From positions 284,718-348,717 of the forward strand of contig NZ_LMEA01000009.1 of assembly GCF_001425235.1 (NCBI RefSeq): a stretch of DNA of 64,000 bases, in the 5' to 3' direction. The notes under the pieces were generated by a model. The model ran no database searches, was not told the DNA's origin, and saw only the letters and a program-made list of their open reading frames with translations. The stretch is from Devosia sp. Root413D1 (GTDB lineage Bacteria; Pseudomonadota; Alphaproteobacteria; Rhizobiales; Devosiaceae). Each line of letters opens with the position of its first letter. The first letter of the stretch is position 1. The position numbers were made by a program, and so were the translations under genes. This document shows, piece by piece, positions 16,027-25,302 of this stretch.

Positions 16027-17346
16027 ATGGCCATGCGCATTCTTAGAGACGACCGGTCCCGTCGCCTCGTGGCGGCCATCGTCACTGGTGCCGGTGGGCG
16101 GGCGATGGCGCTTGTTGCTCCGCTCGTGGCAACGCCGCTAATGCTAACCTATTTCGGTGATGCGGACTTCGGTGTATGGGCGACCGCCGTATCGCTGACC
16201 AGCATGGCGGTCTTCTCGGATCTCGGCATAGGCAACAGTCTGCTTACCCGTATCGCGACAGCATCTGGTCAGGGCCGGCTAGAGGACATTCAAAGCTACA
16301 TTGCCAGCGCCTATGTCGCACTCTGCTCCGTCGCAGGAGTGGCAATGGTCCTCCTGCCTCTGATATGCGGGCTGCTCGTCACCGGCGAGGCCGCGGCAAT
16401 GCTAGTGACAGTCCTTGTCATATTTTTCGCCGGACTGCCCGGTACGATCATATATCAAATTCTGTATGGCTTGCAGCGCGTTCCTTTCAGCAACCTATTG
16501 CTGACTATTGGTGCCGTCCTCTCGGTGCTCTGCAGCTTGGTTGCCATTGGACTCAAACTACCCAACTGGGCGGTCGCTGCCGCCTATGGCGCTCCTCCCA
16601 TCCTGGTCAATCTGGTCGGTGCTGCAGTGTTCTTTGCGCTGCGCCCCGAGTTCCGCCCGGGGGCAGTGCGCCGAAGCCATCTCTTCGATCTGCTCAAACT
16701 AGGTGCCCGTTTCGCCATGCTGTCGGCACTCACGGCGATCGGGCTCAATCTCGACAACGTCATAATCGCGGCCGTGATGGGTAGCGAGGCTGTGGCGGCC
16801 TACGCTGTGACCGCGCGGCTCGGCTCCATCCTGTCACTGCTCATTCTCACGCTGTTCATGCCCCTGTGGGGAGCGAGCGCAGAGGCGTTGGCGAGGGGCG
16901 ACTACGCTTGGGTGGCCCGCACAGCACGACGCATGAGTTTGTTCGGCGCAGGCTTCGTTTCCGTTGCAGGAATATGCCTCGTCCTGGCGTCTGGTTGGGT
17001 CATGGAGCTGTGGGTCGGCAGGATATTTCCGCAGCAACATCTGATTCTCATAGCGATCATTGCGACCTCTACAATCGTGGCGGCAACATCACCTTACAAC
17101 ATGATACTCAACGCGTTCGGTAGAATCACCGTCCAAGTATATCCGTGGGCAATATTTGTCGTGCTGTCTGCAGTCGCCAAGGTCGCCCTTGCCGGTACGG
17201 GGCAGATGTGGTTGGTCGCCGCAGCCACCGGAATTGCATACGCCGTCGTAATCGCGCCGGTAATGGTAGTGGCAGCACGTCGGGGATTGAGGGAGCACAG
17301 CGAAGCACGCGGGTCGCTGGGGAAAGTGGCGCCAACATCCGTTTGA
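16027..17346 (+). CDS. Polysaccharide repeat-unit flippase (Wzx-like, MOP superfamily)
   Basis: 439 residues with about twelve hydrophobic segments throughout and the family opening (TGAGGRAMALVAPLVATPLM, then FGDADFGVWATAVSLTSMAVFSDLGIGNSL). The 'Y/FG...FG.W....s...l...lDlGignal' pattern near residues 38-75 is typical of Wzx/PST transporters. It would flip undecaprenyl-linked repeat units from the cytoplasmic to the periplasmic leaflet for Wzy. It is the last plus-strand gene of the island and converges on the minus-strand transferase gene 20 bases away. ATG 16027 or 16033 could start it. Confidence 0.85.
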   Translation: MAMRILRDDRSRRLVAAIVTGAGGRAMALVAPLVATPLMLTYFGDADFGVWATAVSLTSMAVFSDLGIGNSLLTRIATASGQGRLEDIQSYIASAYVALCSVAGVAMVLLPLICGLLVTGEAAAMLVTVLVIFFAGLPGTIIYQILYGLQRVPFSNLLLTIGAVLSVLCSLVAIGLKLPNWAVAAAYGAPPILVNLVGAAVFFALRPEFRPGAVRRSHLFDLLKLGARFAMLSALTAIGLNLDNVIIAAVMGSEAVAAYAVTARLGSILSLLILTLFMPLWGASAEALARGDYAWVARTARRMSLFGAGFVSVAGICLVLASGWVMELWVGRIFPQQHLILIAIIATSTIVAATSPYNMILNAFGRITVQVYPWAIFVVLSAVAKVALAGTGQMWLVAAATGIAYAVVIAPVMVVAARRGLREHSEARGSLGKVAPTSV

Positions 17347-17366
17347 GGCTGCCAATCGAAGAACGT

Positions 17367-18635
17367 TTAGAAGATGCGCCCAGTGGGATCTCTGCTCTCT
17401 TGCGCCGACGACGATGTGCCCTTCTCCACTAAGTTACTCAGCATCTCCTCGAGCCGCGAGATCACCTTTTCGCGGTTGAACTCGAGGTCAGCATAGAGGG
17501 TGCCGTTACGGCCCATGGCCTCGCGTTCGACGGGGCTCATCGCCATCATTTGGCGTACTGCTGCTGTGAGGCCAGCGACGTCTCCCGCCGAAACCGCGAG
17601 TCCGGCCCCCGCTGCGGCCACCACCTCAGCGCCTTCGCCGTCGAGCATGGCCAGGATGGGCCGGCCGGCGCTGAGATAGGCCTGTATTTTGGCCGGAATA
17701 GTCATGGCAAAGCTCGGTTCGGACCTTAGGCTGACCAGCAGCGCGTCGGCGTGGCGATAGAATTCAGGCATGCGCTCCGGCGGAAACCTGCCGACAAAGC
17801 TCACCTTCTCGCTGAGCTCTCGGCGCGCGATTTCGTCACGCACCCAGTCGCCCTTCCGTCCGCTACCCACCACGATCAGGCGTACCGCCTCCCCTCGCAG
17901 CGCCTCCATGGCGTCGAGCAGAGCCGGAAAGTCCTGCGCCTCCCCGACATTGCCGGTGAACACGATGGTGAACATGTCCTGTCTCGACGGCACTTCGGCA
18001 GCGAGTACCTCGGTGCCGAGCGGCTCCGTGGGCTCTGACCATCCAGGCAGGTAGGCAACGCGTCCGGGATCGCCGACGCGCGCCGTGATGTCGGTGACGA
18101 ACGCATGGGACTGGCCGAGTAGCAGGTCGGTGCGCTGATAGATGAAGCGTACGAGCCAATCCACGGCGCCGAGCAACCCGGCTGAGCGGGTGACGCCGAC
18201 CGCAACGAGAGACTGCGGCCAGAGGTCGAGCACCCACATGGTGCTCGGTATCCGGCGTAGCCGGCGCATCAGTACGGCTGGGAGCGCAGAGCTGACGGGC
18301 GAGAGCTGGCAGACGAAAATCGCATCGAACGGTCGTCCGCGCAGCTTGAACGGCGCCAGCAGCAGGCCGGATAGGGCGAAGCTCGCATAATTGAGCAGCA
18401 GCCGGAGCCGGCCCTTACCTCGCGCCAGCATTGGTAACCGCACGATGGTCGCCCCCTCATAGGTGGCATAGCGTTGGGGCGCCTCCGCGAAATCAGGGAG
18501 TAGTTGCCCGTCGGGATAGTTCGGTTTGCCAGTCAGCACCGTCACCTCGTGGCCACGGGAACTAAGCTCGGCCACGAGATCGTTGATGCGGAACGTTTCC
18601 GGCCAGAAGTACTGCGTAACAACGAGCAGGCGCAT
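17367..18635 (-). CDS. Glycosyltransferase, WbuB-like (putative L-fucosamine transferase)
   Basis: 422 residues. The N-terminus MRLLVVTQYFWPETFRINDL and HEVTVLTGKPNYPDG are hallmarks of the WbuB/WcaI branch of GT4. The C-terminal domain has IVFTGNVGEAQDFPALLDAM and IPAKIQAYLSAGRPILAML. In E. coli O26 and other strains WbuB sits after fnlABC and is proposed to transfer L-FucNAc. The same order and strand occur here (fnlA-fnlB-fnlC-this gene, three bases after fnlC), so the donor is probably UDP-L-FucNAc. The product is cytosolic or membrane-associated. It is the last gene of the minus-strand operon. Confidence 0.85.
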   Translation of the reverse strand: MRLLVVTQYFWPETFRINDLVAELSSRGHEVTVLTGKPNYPDGQLLPDFAEAPQRYATYEGATIVRLPMLARGKGRLRLLLNYASFALSGLLLAPFKLRGRPFDAIFVCQLSPVSSALPAVLMRRLRRIPSTMWVLDLWPQSLVAVGVTRSAGLLGAVDWLVRFIYQRTDLLLGQSHAFVTDITARVGDPGRVAYLPGWSEPTEPLGTEVLAAEVPSRQDMFTIVFTGNVGEAQDFPALLDAMEALRGEAVRLIVVGSGRKGDWVRDEIARRELSEKVSFVGRFPPERMPEFYRHADALLVSLRSEPSFAMTIPAKIQAYLSAGRPILAMLDGEGAEVVAAAGAGLAVSAGDVAGLTAAVRQMMAMSPVEREAMGRNGTLYADLEFNREKVISRLEEMLSNLVEKGTSSSAQESRDPTGRIF

Positions 18636-18638
18636 GAG

Positions 18639-19772
18639 CTAGATCGTCTCGCGCCACACCGTGCGCTTTACGTAGTCCCGATAGCTGAGGATGATGCGAA
18701 CTACCTTGTCGGACACGTTGGGCATTGAATAGTCAGCGACGAGGCGCAGTGTGCGGTGGGCCCCCCGTCCCTGGGTGGCGAGGATGGCGATGCCCTGCAG
18801 CACACGGTCGAGATCGAGGCCCGTCATCATTACCGACGCTTCCTCCATGCCCTCGGGACGCTCGTGTGCCTCGCGGAGGTTGAGGGCGGGGAAATTGAGG
18901 ATCGAGGATTCCTCGGTGATGGTGCCGCTGTCCGACAGCACGACGCGTGCGTGCATCTGGAGGTTCACGTAGTCCGTGAAGCCGAGCGGCTTCATCAGTC
19001 GCACCTGCGGGTGGAGCGTCAGCCCCGCTTCATCGATGCGTTTGCGCGTGCGTGGGTGGGTGGAGACCACGACCGGTTCATCGAACTTCTCGGCGACGCC
19101 GTTGAGCACGCCAGCAAGCTTGGGAAAGTTGACGGGTGAGTCGACATTCTCCTCGCGATGAGCGCTGACCACTGTGTAGTGCTCCGCCTCGAGTCCTAGG
19201 CGTTGCACGGCGTCCGAGGCATCGATCCCCGGCCGGTAGTGGCTAAGCACCTCGAACATCGGTGAGCCCGTTTTGATGACGCGATCAGGCGGCAGCCCTT
19301 CGCGCAGCAGGTACTCGCGCGCAATATCGGAGTAGGTGAGGTTGATGTCTGCCGTGTGGTCGACGATCCTGCGATTCAGTTCCTCCGGTACGCGCTGGTC
19401 GAAGCAGCGATTACCAGCCTCCATGTGGAAAACTGGTATCCGGCGCCTCTTGGCTGGAATGGCAGCGAGGCAGCTGTTGGTATCGCCAAGAACGAGCAGC
19501 GCTTCGGGCGCCTGCTCGGCCAGTACTCGATCGAAGGCAATGATGATATTGCCAATAGTTTCGGCTGCACTGGCGCCCGCTGCGCCAAGGAACACGTCCG
19601 GCCGGCGCAACTGGAGGTCGGAGAAGAAGATCTCGTTTAGCTCATAGTCATAGTTCTGCCCCGTATGGACCAGCACATGGTCGGTGAGCAGGTCGAGCTG
19701 TGTCAGCACGCGCGACAGCCGAATGATCTCCGGTCGCGTGCCGACAACGGTCATCACTTTGAGCTTCTTCAT
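18639..19772 (-). CDS. fnlC: UDP-N-acetyl-L-fucosamine synthase (2-epimerase)
   Basis: 377 residues of the WecB-like UDP-HexNAc 2-epimerase fold, starting [20 protein letters not shown]. Conserved blocks include [62 protein letters not shown] and [11 protein letters not shown]. The [13 protein letters not shown] wording is specific to the FnlC/WbjD branch, which epimerises UDP-2-acetamido-2,6-dideoxy-L-talose at C2 to give UDP-L-FucNAc. ATG 19772 overlaps the end of fnlB by four bases (ATGA), showing translational coupling. Upstream in-frame codons are out of family. It is cytoplasmic. Confidence 0.93.
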   Translation of the reverse strand: MKKLKVMTVVGTRPEIIRLSRVLTQLDLLTDHVLVHTGQNYDYELNEIFFSDLQLRRPDVFLGAAGASAAETIGNIIIAFDRVLAEQAPEALLVLGDTNSCLAAIPAKRRRIPVFHMEAGNRCFDQRVPEELNRRIVDHTADINLTYSDIAREYLLREGLPPDRVIKTGSPMFEVLSHYRPGIDASDAVQRLGLEAEHYTVVSAHREENVDSPVNFPKLAGVLNGVAEKFDEPVVVSTHPRTRKRIDEAGLTLHPQVRLMKPLGFTDYVNLQMHARVVLSDSGTITEESSILNFPALNLREAHERPEGMEEASVMMTGLDLDRVLQGIAILATQGRGAHRTLRLVADYSMPNVSDKVVRIILSYRDYVKRTVWRETI

Positions 19773-20875
19773 TTGGGTAGCACCGGTGCAGCAATGGTAT
19801 CGGGATGTTGGGGGTCGAACACCTCGTTTGCCCACAACATGACAATCATCATCTCGTCGCCAACATTGGTGATGTCGTGCGACCAACCCGGCACGGTCTC
19901 GACGACGCGCAACTCATCTCCACCCACCTCCAACTCGTGAGTCTCGCCCGTCACAATGTGTCGGAAGCCGAATCGCGCCCGCCCCTGCACGACGATGAAT
20001 TTCTCCGTCTTACTGTGGTGATAGTGGCCGCCACGGGTCACGCCAGGATGTGCGGTGAACACCGAGAACTGACCGGCATTCGGCGTACGCAGTATCTCCG
20101 CAAAGGTGCCACGCGCGTCCGTATGCTTGGTCAGCGCGTAGTCGAACTGGTGCGGCTCTAGATAACTAAGATAGGTCGCGTGAAGCGCCCGCTTGAGTCC
20201 GGTGCCGACCGCTCCGGTGACGAGGCTATTGCGGCTGGAGCGCAGATCCTCGAGCTCGGCCGCCAGAGCCCCGAGGGTGATCTCGTAAAGGGGCGTTACC
20301 TCGGGTCGGCGGCCCACCGCGTCTGGATCGTTGAGCACTGAAACGAAAGCCGCCACGACGTCGTCGACATAGACAAGGCGTAGTAAGCGATCGGGATCGG
20401 AAATGCTGATAGGCAGGTCGTGCGAAATGTTGTGGCAGAAGGTCGCGACGACAGAATTGTAGTTCGGTCGGCACCATTTGCCGAAGACGCCAGGCAACCG
20501 GAAGATGGCGACCGGTGCGCCCGATGCGGCCGCGTAGGACTCGACCGTCGCTTCGGCGGCGCGCTTCGAGACGCCATAGGGATTGTCGAGTGCGGCCTGT
20601 ACCGAGGAGCTGTAGATGAGCGGAACCGGACGGCCGAGCCCCAACAGGGCCACCGTTAGCGCCTCGGTCATGCCTTGATTGCCAGTCGCGAACTCATCCT
20701 GGTGCTCCGGCCGGTTGACGCCGGCCAAGTGCACGACCGCTTCCGCGCGGAGCAGATGGGTATGGAGATCGCCGTCATGCGGCACCGGCACGACCTCATG
20801 TCCCAGTTCGCGGAGGCGCACCACGAGGTTTCGTCCAATGAAGCCGCTCGCGCCAGTTACGGCCACCACGCTCAT
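19769..20875 (-). CDS. fnlB: UDP-2-acetamido-2,6-dideoxy-L-talose-forming reductase (SDR plus cupin domain)
   Basis: 368 residues in two parts. Residues 1 to about 240 are an SDR reductase ([46 protein letters not shown] with YxxxK). Residues about 250-368 are a cupin-like domain ([20 protein letters not shown] and [10 protein letters not shown]). This fusion is diagnostic of FnlB/WbjC/CapF, which reduces the 4-keto sugar made by FnlA, with the cupin domain contributing C3 epimerisation. It lies between fnlA (2-base gap) and fnlC (4-base overlap). The start ATG 20875 matches the family. Confidence 0.92.
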   Translation of the reverse strand: MSVVAVTGASGFIGRNLVVRLRELGHEVVPVPHDGDLHTHLLRAEAVVHLAGVNRPEHQDEFATGNQGMTEALTVALLGLGRPVPLIYSSSVQAALDNPYGVSKRAAEATVESYAAASGAPVAIFRLPGVFGKWCRPNYNSVVATFCHNISHDLPISISDPDRLLRLVYVDDVVAAFVSVLNDPDAVGRRPEVTPLYEITLGALAAELEDLRSSRNSLVTGAVGTGLKRALHATYLSYLEPHQFDYALTKHTDARGTFAEILRTPNAGQFSVFTAHPGVTRGGHYHHSKTEKFIVVQGRARFGFRHIVTGETHELEVGGDELRVVETVPGWSHDITNVGDEMMIVMLWANEVFDPQHPDTIAAPVLPK

Positions 20876-20877
20876 TG

Positions 20878-21912
20878 CTATCCCTCCAAATGGGGTGTGC
20901 GGCCAGCGGCCAGATCTTGGATGAAATCAAGCCTGTCAAGCAACCGGCTCATCTCCTCCACGTCGAGACGCGTGGTATTGTGCGAATTGTAGTCCTCGGT
21001 CACCGAGATGACCGGTTCGCCGCTCTCGACGAATTTGGTATAGTTGAGGTCTCGCAGGTCGGGCGGGATGCGGTAATACTCGCCCAGGTCCTCGGCCGAG
21101 GCGCGCTCCTCGCGGCTGAGCAGCGTCTCAAACAGTTTTTCGCCGTGCCTCGTGCCGATCACCTCGATCCTATGGTCGGCGGCGTTGAGTACGCGCCGCA
21201 CCGCCTCTGCCAGCACGCCGATCGTGGCCGCCGGTGCCTTCTGGACGAAGATGTCGCCGTTTCGTCCATGCTCGAAGGCGAACAGTACGAGATCGACCGC
21301 GTCACCCAGTGTCATCATGAAGCGAGTCATGTTCGGATCGGTGATGGTGATCGGCCTGCCCGCTGCGATCTGGTCGGCAAATAGCGGGATGACTGACCCA
21401 CGCGAGGCCATGACGTTGCCATAGCGCGTGCCACAGATCACCGTGCCAGTGCCGCCTATCTCTCGCGACTTGGCAACCATCACTTTTTCCATCAGCGCCT
21501 TGGAAATGCCCATAGCGTTGATCGGATAAACAGCTTTGTCAGTGCTGAGGCACACCACCCGCCTGACACCGTTGGCGATGGCAGCCTCCAATACGTTCTC
21601 GGTGCCGAGCACATTGGTCTTGACCGCTTCAAGCGGATGGAACTCGCAGGATGGCACCTGCTTGAGCGCTGCGGCGTGAAAGATGAAATCCACGCCTCGC
21701 GTTGCCGCCAGGATACTCGCGGGGTCGCGCACGTCACCGATGTAGAATTTCAGCTTCGGCGAGGCAAACGTCTTGCGAAGATCGTCTTGCTTCTTCTCGT
21801 CGCGGCTGAATATGCGGATTTCGCGGATGCCTGAGTCAAGGAAGCGCCGTAGCACGGCTGTGCCGAACGACCCGGTTCCGCCCGTGATAAGGAGGCTGTT
21901 TCCGTCGAACAT
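20878..21912 (-). CDS. fnlA: UDP-GlcNAc 4,6-dehydratase/5-epimerase
   Basis: 344 residues from ATG 21912 (MFDGNSLLITGGTGSFGTAV). The NAD motif GGTGSFG, FHAAALKQVPSCEFHP, CLSTDKAVYPINAMGISKAL (a MxxxK catalytic pair as in FnlA/WbjB/CapE) and RYGNVMASRGSVIPLF are all present. The enzyme starts the L-FucNAc pathway from UDP-GlcNAc, giving the 4-keto-6-deoxy L-arabino intermediate used by FnlB. In-frame codons further upstream belong to a 220-base untranslated stretch after the WbpM gene, which may carry a separate promoter for fnlABC-transferase. Confidence 0.93.
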   Translation of the reverse strand: MFDGNSLLITGGTGSFGTAVLRRFLDSGIREIRIFSRDEKKQDDLRKTFASPKLKFYIGDVRDPASILAATRGVDFIFHAAALKQVPSCEFHPLEAVKTNVLGTENVLEAAIANGVRRVVCLSTDKAVYPINAMGISKALMEKVMVAKSREIGGTGTVICGTRYGNVMASRGSVIPLFADQIAAGRPITITDPNMTRFMMTLGDAVDLVLFAFEHGRNGDIFVQKAPAATIGVLAEAVRRVLNAADHRIEVIGTRHGEKLFETLLSREERASAEDLGEYYRIPPDLRDLNYTKFVESGEPVISVTEDYNSHNTTRLDVEEMSRLLDRLDFIQDLAAGRTPHLEG

Positions 21913-22132
21913 GGGCGGTAGGTATGAGATGGGAACGGGCAGGGCAAGTCTCCTTGTCTCTATCGTTGCGGTGATGGCTTGCCAGCCGTGGAAGCTTGGC
22001 TTTCGGGCGTGCATGGAACGCCCGCGTTTGGGAGGAGCGGGACTGTGTGTGAGTGCTGCGCCGCGCGCGCACACGTAACAGTTCGCACCGCGGACGTCGA
22101 CCATTGCGACCGGGTGTGATAGCGGGAAGCAC

Positions 22133-24013
22133 TCATGTCGCCTTGTCGATTAGCCCAAACAACACGGCGCGCGCTCTCGCTTCGTCGTGATCGTTCAGAG
22201 CTCGTCGGAGCTCGTCAAGCGCGCTTCCCAACTGATTGTCGGCGCAGGCGCTGTCGGGAGCCGTCAGGATACGCGGGTGCTCGGTGGGTGCTGCGCGCTC
22301 GGGATCGTAGAACAACTCCTCATAGAGCTTCTCGCCGGGCCTCCGTCCGACCTCGATGATGTCGATATCTCCAGGAGTTTCGGGTGTCGACAGCTTGAGG
22401 CCGGCAAGCCGCACCATAGTTTCAGCCAGGTCGCGGATGAGAATAGGCTCACCCATTTCGAGTAGAAACACGTCCCCGCCTTGCGATAAGGCACTAGCTT
22501 GCACGATAAGTTCGGCAGCTTCGTGGATGGACATGAAGTAGCGCGTCATCCGCCCGTCGGTCAGCGTGATAGCCCCGCCTTCAGCAATCTGCCGCTTGAA
22601 CAACGGCACGACCGAGCCGTTGGATCCCAGCACGTTGCCGAAGCGTACGGCGGAGAATTTCTGGAGCGTTCCGCGCCGGCGAGCCGCCTCGGCATGTTGC
22701 TGCACTATGAGTTCGGCCCAGCGCTTGGTCGCTCCCATGACGTTGGTGGGACGCACGGCCTTGTCCGACGAAATCAGGACGAAGCTCCCGACGCCGGCCT
22801 CGAAGGCCTGTTCGGCGACCGTCAACGTGCCCAGAACGTTGTTGCGGATGCCTTCCAGCGCGTTGACCTCGAGCAGCGGCACGTGCTTGTGCGCCGCGGC
22901 GTGGTAAAGCACTTCCACACCGTGCTCTTCGATGGCGCGCCGGAGGAGTGCAGCATCTGTCACCGAACCTAGCACGGGCACGACCGCGCTATCCGGCTGC
23001 GCGGCGAGCAAGGTCTGCTCGATTGTGTAGAGTGCGAACTCGTTGGCTTCGAACAGCACAAGGCGCTTGGGTGCCCAGCGCATGATGATGCGGCAGAGTT
23101 CCGAACCGATAGAGCCCCCCGCTCCGGTTACCATGACCACCCTACCGGTGACCGCTCGCTCGAACAGGTCCGGCTCAGGCGGCACGGAGGAGCGGCCGAG
23201 AAGCTCGTCGATGTCGATTTCGCGAATCTGATTGACGACATAGCGACCAGCCGCGACATCGTTCAAGGGAGGCAACGTGCGCACCTTCACCCCATGTGCG
23301 CTAATCTGCTCGACCAAGGCCTGCCGCTGTTTAAGGCTGAGCGACGAATTCGACAGAATGATCTCGCCGATATGGAAGCGCGAGATAACGTCGTTGAGTT
23401 CCGACGGGTCATAGACCGGGGTGCCGCCGAGCACTCGACCACAAAGGTTCGGATCGTCATCGAGAAACGCCGCGACCGCTATGCCTGGTTCCTGCGCGAA
23501 AGCGGATTTGAGGTTCAGGGCGCCAGTTCCGGCGCCAAAGATTGCAACAACCTTTGCGGGCACCGTCACGGAGCGCCCCCCCAAAAGGGCCTTCACCATT
23601 AGTCGGCTGCTGCTGAGCAGGATAATGCCCAGCGCCCAATACAGGATCGGCACCGATCGCGGCACGAAGCCGTAGACCACCGCCTCGGTAACGAAGGAGA
23701 ATACGATCCAGCAGATCGCGGCATAGGTCATGCCCTGCAGAATCACCCACAAAGCCCGCTCTGGAAGATAGCTCACGACGATCTTGTACAGGCCGAGCGC
23801 GTAGAAGATCGGGATGGCGATGACGGGCGCGCTAGCCAGCGCCGTAAATTGCGTCAGTGTAGTAGGCGGCGCCCACTCTCGCAGCCGTAGCGAATAGCTG
23901 GTCCACAGTGCCAGCACGAGCAGTGAGGAATCGAGAAGGACTAATATGACTCGCTTCTGTCGGGCCGAGAGCGTTCTCGAGACTGAGTTCGCCAGAAATA
24001 CTAACCAATTCAC
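22133..24013 (-). CDS. Membrane-bound UDP-GlcNAc 4,6-dehydratase, WbpM/CapD-type
   Basis: 626 residues from GTG 24013. Four N-terminal membrane segments (about residues 20-150) are followed by a regulatory Rossmann-like part (VVAIFGAGTGALNL). The catalytic domain from about residue 285 has VTGAGGSIGSELCR, YHAAAHKHVPLLE, LISSDKAVRPTNVMGATKR (MxxxK) and RFGNVLGSNGSVVPLF. WbpM converts UDP-GlcNAc to the 4-keto-6-deoxy D-xylo sugar, the precursor of UDP-D-QuiNAc and related residues. With the reductase at 11744 this completes a QuiNAc route parallel to the FnlABC L-FucNAc route. No in-frame ATG precedes the membrane segments, so the GTG start is the best available. It is the first gene of the minus-strand half. 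Confidence 0.92.
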   Translation of the reverse strand: MNWLVFLANSVSRTLSARQKRVILVLLDSSLLVLALWTSYSLRLREWAPPTTLTQFTALASAPVIAIPIFYALGLYKIVVSYLPERALWVILQGMTYAAICWIVFSFVTEAVVYGFVPRSVPILYWALGIILLSSSRLMVKALLGGRSVTVPAKVVAIFGAGTGALNLKSAFAQEPGIAVAAFLDDDPNLCGRVLGGTPVYDPSELNDVISRFHIGEIILSNSSLSLKQRQALVEQISAHGVKVRTLPPLNDVAAGRYVVNQIREIDIDELLGRSSVPPEPDLFERAVTGRVVMVTGAGGSIGSELCRIIMRWAPKRLVLFEANEFALYTIEQTLLAAQPDSAVVPVLGSVTDAALLRRAIEEHGVEVLYHAAAHKHVPLLEVNALEGIRNNVLGTLTVAEQAFEAGVGSFVLISSDKAVRPTNVMGATKRWAELIVQQHAEAARRRGTLQKFSAVRFGNVLGSNGSVVPLFKRQIAEGGAITLTDGRMTRYFMSIHEAAELIVQASALSQGGDVFLLEMGEPILIRDLAETMVRLAGLKLSTPETPGDIDIIEVGRRPGEKLYEELFYDPERAAPTEHPRILTAPDSACADNQLGSALDELRRALNDHDEARARAVLFGLIDKAT

Positions 24014-24555
24014 AGCTTGCTCAGGAAATTGCAGACGGAGACGAGTGGGTCACGCACCAATGAGCGTCACCCGTGGCATTGCCGGCAAACCTATGGCTGA
24101 TTCGCTCGAAGTTATGCGCCGGCAGATGTCGAGTGGAAGGGCAGCACCTCATGGTCCCCAGTAGCCGGATAAGTGTCGAGAACGGGTACTGCAAGGAGCG
24201 CAACTGTCCGCGTGATTGGTTGGCGTGTGGAGAAGAAGGATGAGTCGAGTGGCCTGGTACCCGATGGCCGTATCCAGACGAAGGCGCTTTCAGGCCACAA
24301 CGCCAAGGAAGGTCTCAATGGACGTTCCCGAACCGCCGCTAGTCCCGGTGACCTCATACGGCGACACACGTTGCCTCTGGTCGACTGTACCTGTGTAGCA
24401 GGTCTTGCGGTGCAGGCAAGGCGCGCGCTTGGAGAGCGCCTGTGCACACGGACTGACTTTCGTCGAAACCGCTGGATCTCTCCGCTCGAGCCCCCGACAG
24501 TGGCCCTCGGCGGGGCGATGCCGAGTAAAGGCCCCCACGTCGAAAACGCCCTCCC
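24014..24555. other. 542-base noncoding gap at the right edge of the polysaccharide island
   Basis: It lies between the start of the WbpM-type gene and the end of the GntR gene and should hold the promoter for the minus-strand polysaccharide genes. Several short frames exist on both strands, none with a ribosome site or family resemblance. I looked for a copy of the tRNA-Arg 3' end as an attachment site and saw none. The composition shifts back to the high-GC background by about 24.55 kb. Confidence 0.5.
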
Positions 24556-25302
24556 TCAATCACCCCGCGGCATCGCAACGCTTTTCATTGCGTTGGCTGT
24601 CGTCGCGGCGATGCTCGACAGGTGGTCCCGCATGGCGAGCCTGGCCTGCTGCGGGTCGTGCGCGGTCACCGCGGTGACGATCCGTTCGTGCTCCCTGGCG
24701 CTGTTTTCCAGCACTCCTGGCGTCTCGGAGGCGATGCGTCTGAACTCGGTTCCGGCGTGGTAGAAGGATCGGGCGGTTCGTTCGAGGAACGGATTGCCGG
24801 CAAGCGCGAGCAGGGTCTGGTGGAACTCGAGGTCGAGCACCCGAAAGGCCACCGGGTCGGCGATCAGTCGGTAGCCTTCGCGGACCATGTGGTCGAGGTG
24901 GAGGATCGCCTCGTCGGTGGCCCGCAGCGCCCCCAGCGCCAGGAGTTCTCCCTCGACCGCCATGCGGGCTTCGTAGAGCGAATCGATGTTGCGCTCGTCG
25001 AGCGCGATGAGCATCTGCACTGGCGCCGCCAGCCGCTCCGGCTTCAGGTCGGTGACCGAACAGCGCCCGCCCTGCCGCGTCTCGACGACGCCGAGAATCT
25101 GGAGGCCGCGCAGCGCCTCGCGCACCACTGGCCGGCTGACTTGCAGCGCCGCGCCGATTTCCTGCTCGGTGGGCAGGGTGTCGCCTGCCTTGAGGCTGCC
25201 GGCATAGATCAGCTCGAGCAGGCGCTCGACCACCAGTTCCGCGGCAGGTTTGCGGGCGAGCGGCGCCCCCTTGCTCAGCGAGGCAACGGCGCTGTCGGTC
25301 AT
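24556..25302 (-). CDS. GntR family regulator, FCD (FadR-C) subfamily
   Basis: 248 residues from ATG 25302. The N-terminal winged helix has AGDTLPTEQEIGAALQVSRP, VVREALRGLQILG and ETRQGG. The C-terminal all-helical FCD effector domain has the metal/ligand residues spread in YEARMAVEGELLALGA, DLEFHQTLLALAGNPFL and EHERIVTAVTAHDPQQAR. It overlaps the end of the isomerase-like gene by four bases (25299-25302), so the two are co-transcribed. Its natural targets are that operon and the divergent SDR/rhamnonate dehydratase/ABC operon, probably through the palindrome at 26803-26819. The effector is likely a sugar acid or deoxysugar, by context only. Confidence 0.88.
   Translation of the reverse strand: MTDSAVASLSKGAPLARKPAAELVVERLLELIYAGSLKAGDTLPTEQEIGAALQVSRPVVREALRGLQILGVVETRQGGRCSVTDLKPERLAAPVQMLIALDERNIDSLYEARMAVEGELLALGALRATDEAILHLDHMVREGYRLIADPVAFRVLDLEFHQTLLALAGNPFLERTARSFYHAGTEFRRIASETPGVLENSAREHERIVTAVTAHDPQQARLAMRDHLSSIAATTANAMKSVAMPRGD

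Noticed and set aside
24216-24398. Plus-strand 60-codon frame in the gap before the WbpM-type gene
   Set aside because: No ribosome site, no recognisable homology and out of step with the flanking transcription; could be a remnant but cannot be supported.
24000-24560. Attachment-site copy of the tRNA-Arg 3' end at the right edge of the island
   Set aside because: I looked for a repeat of GTTCGAATCTCGTCGGGTGC and found nothing convincing, and there is no integrase gene, so island integration by a tRNA-specific recombinase is not demonstrated.
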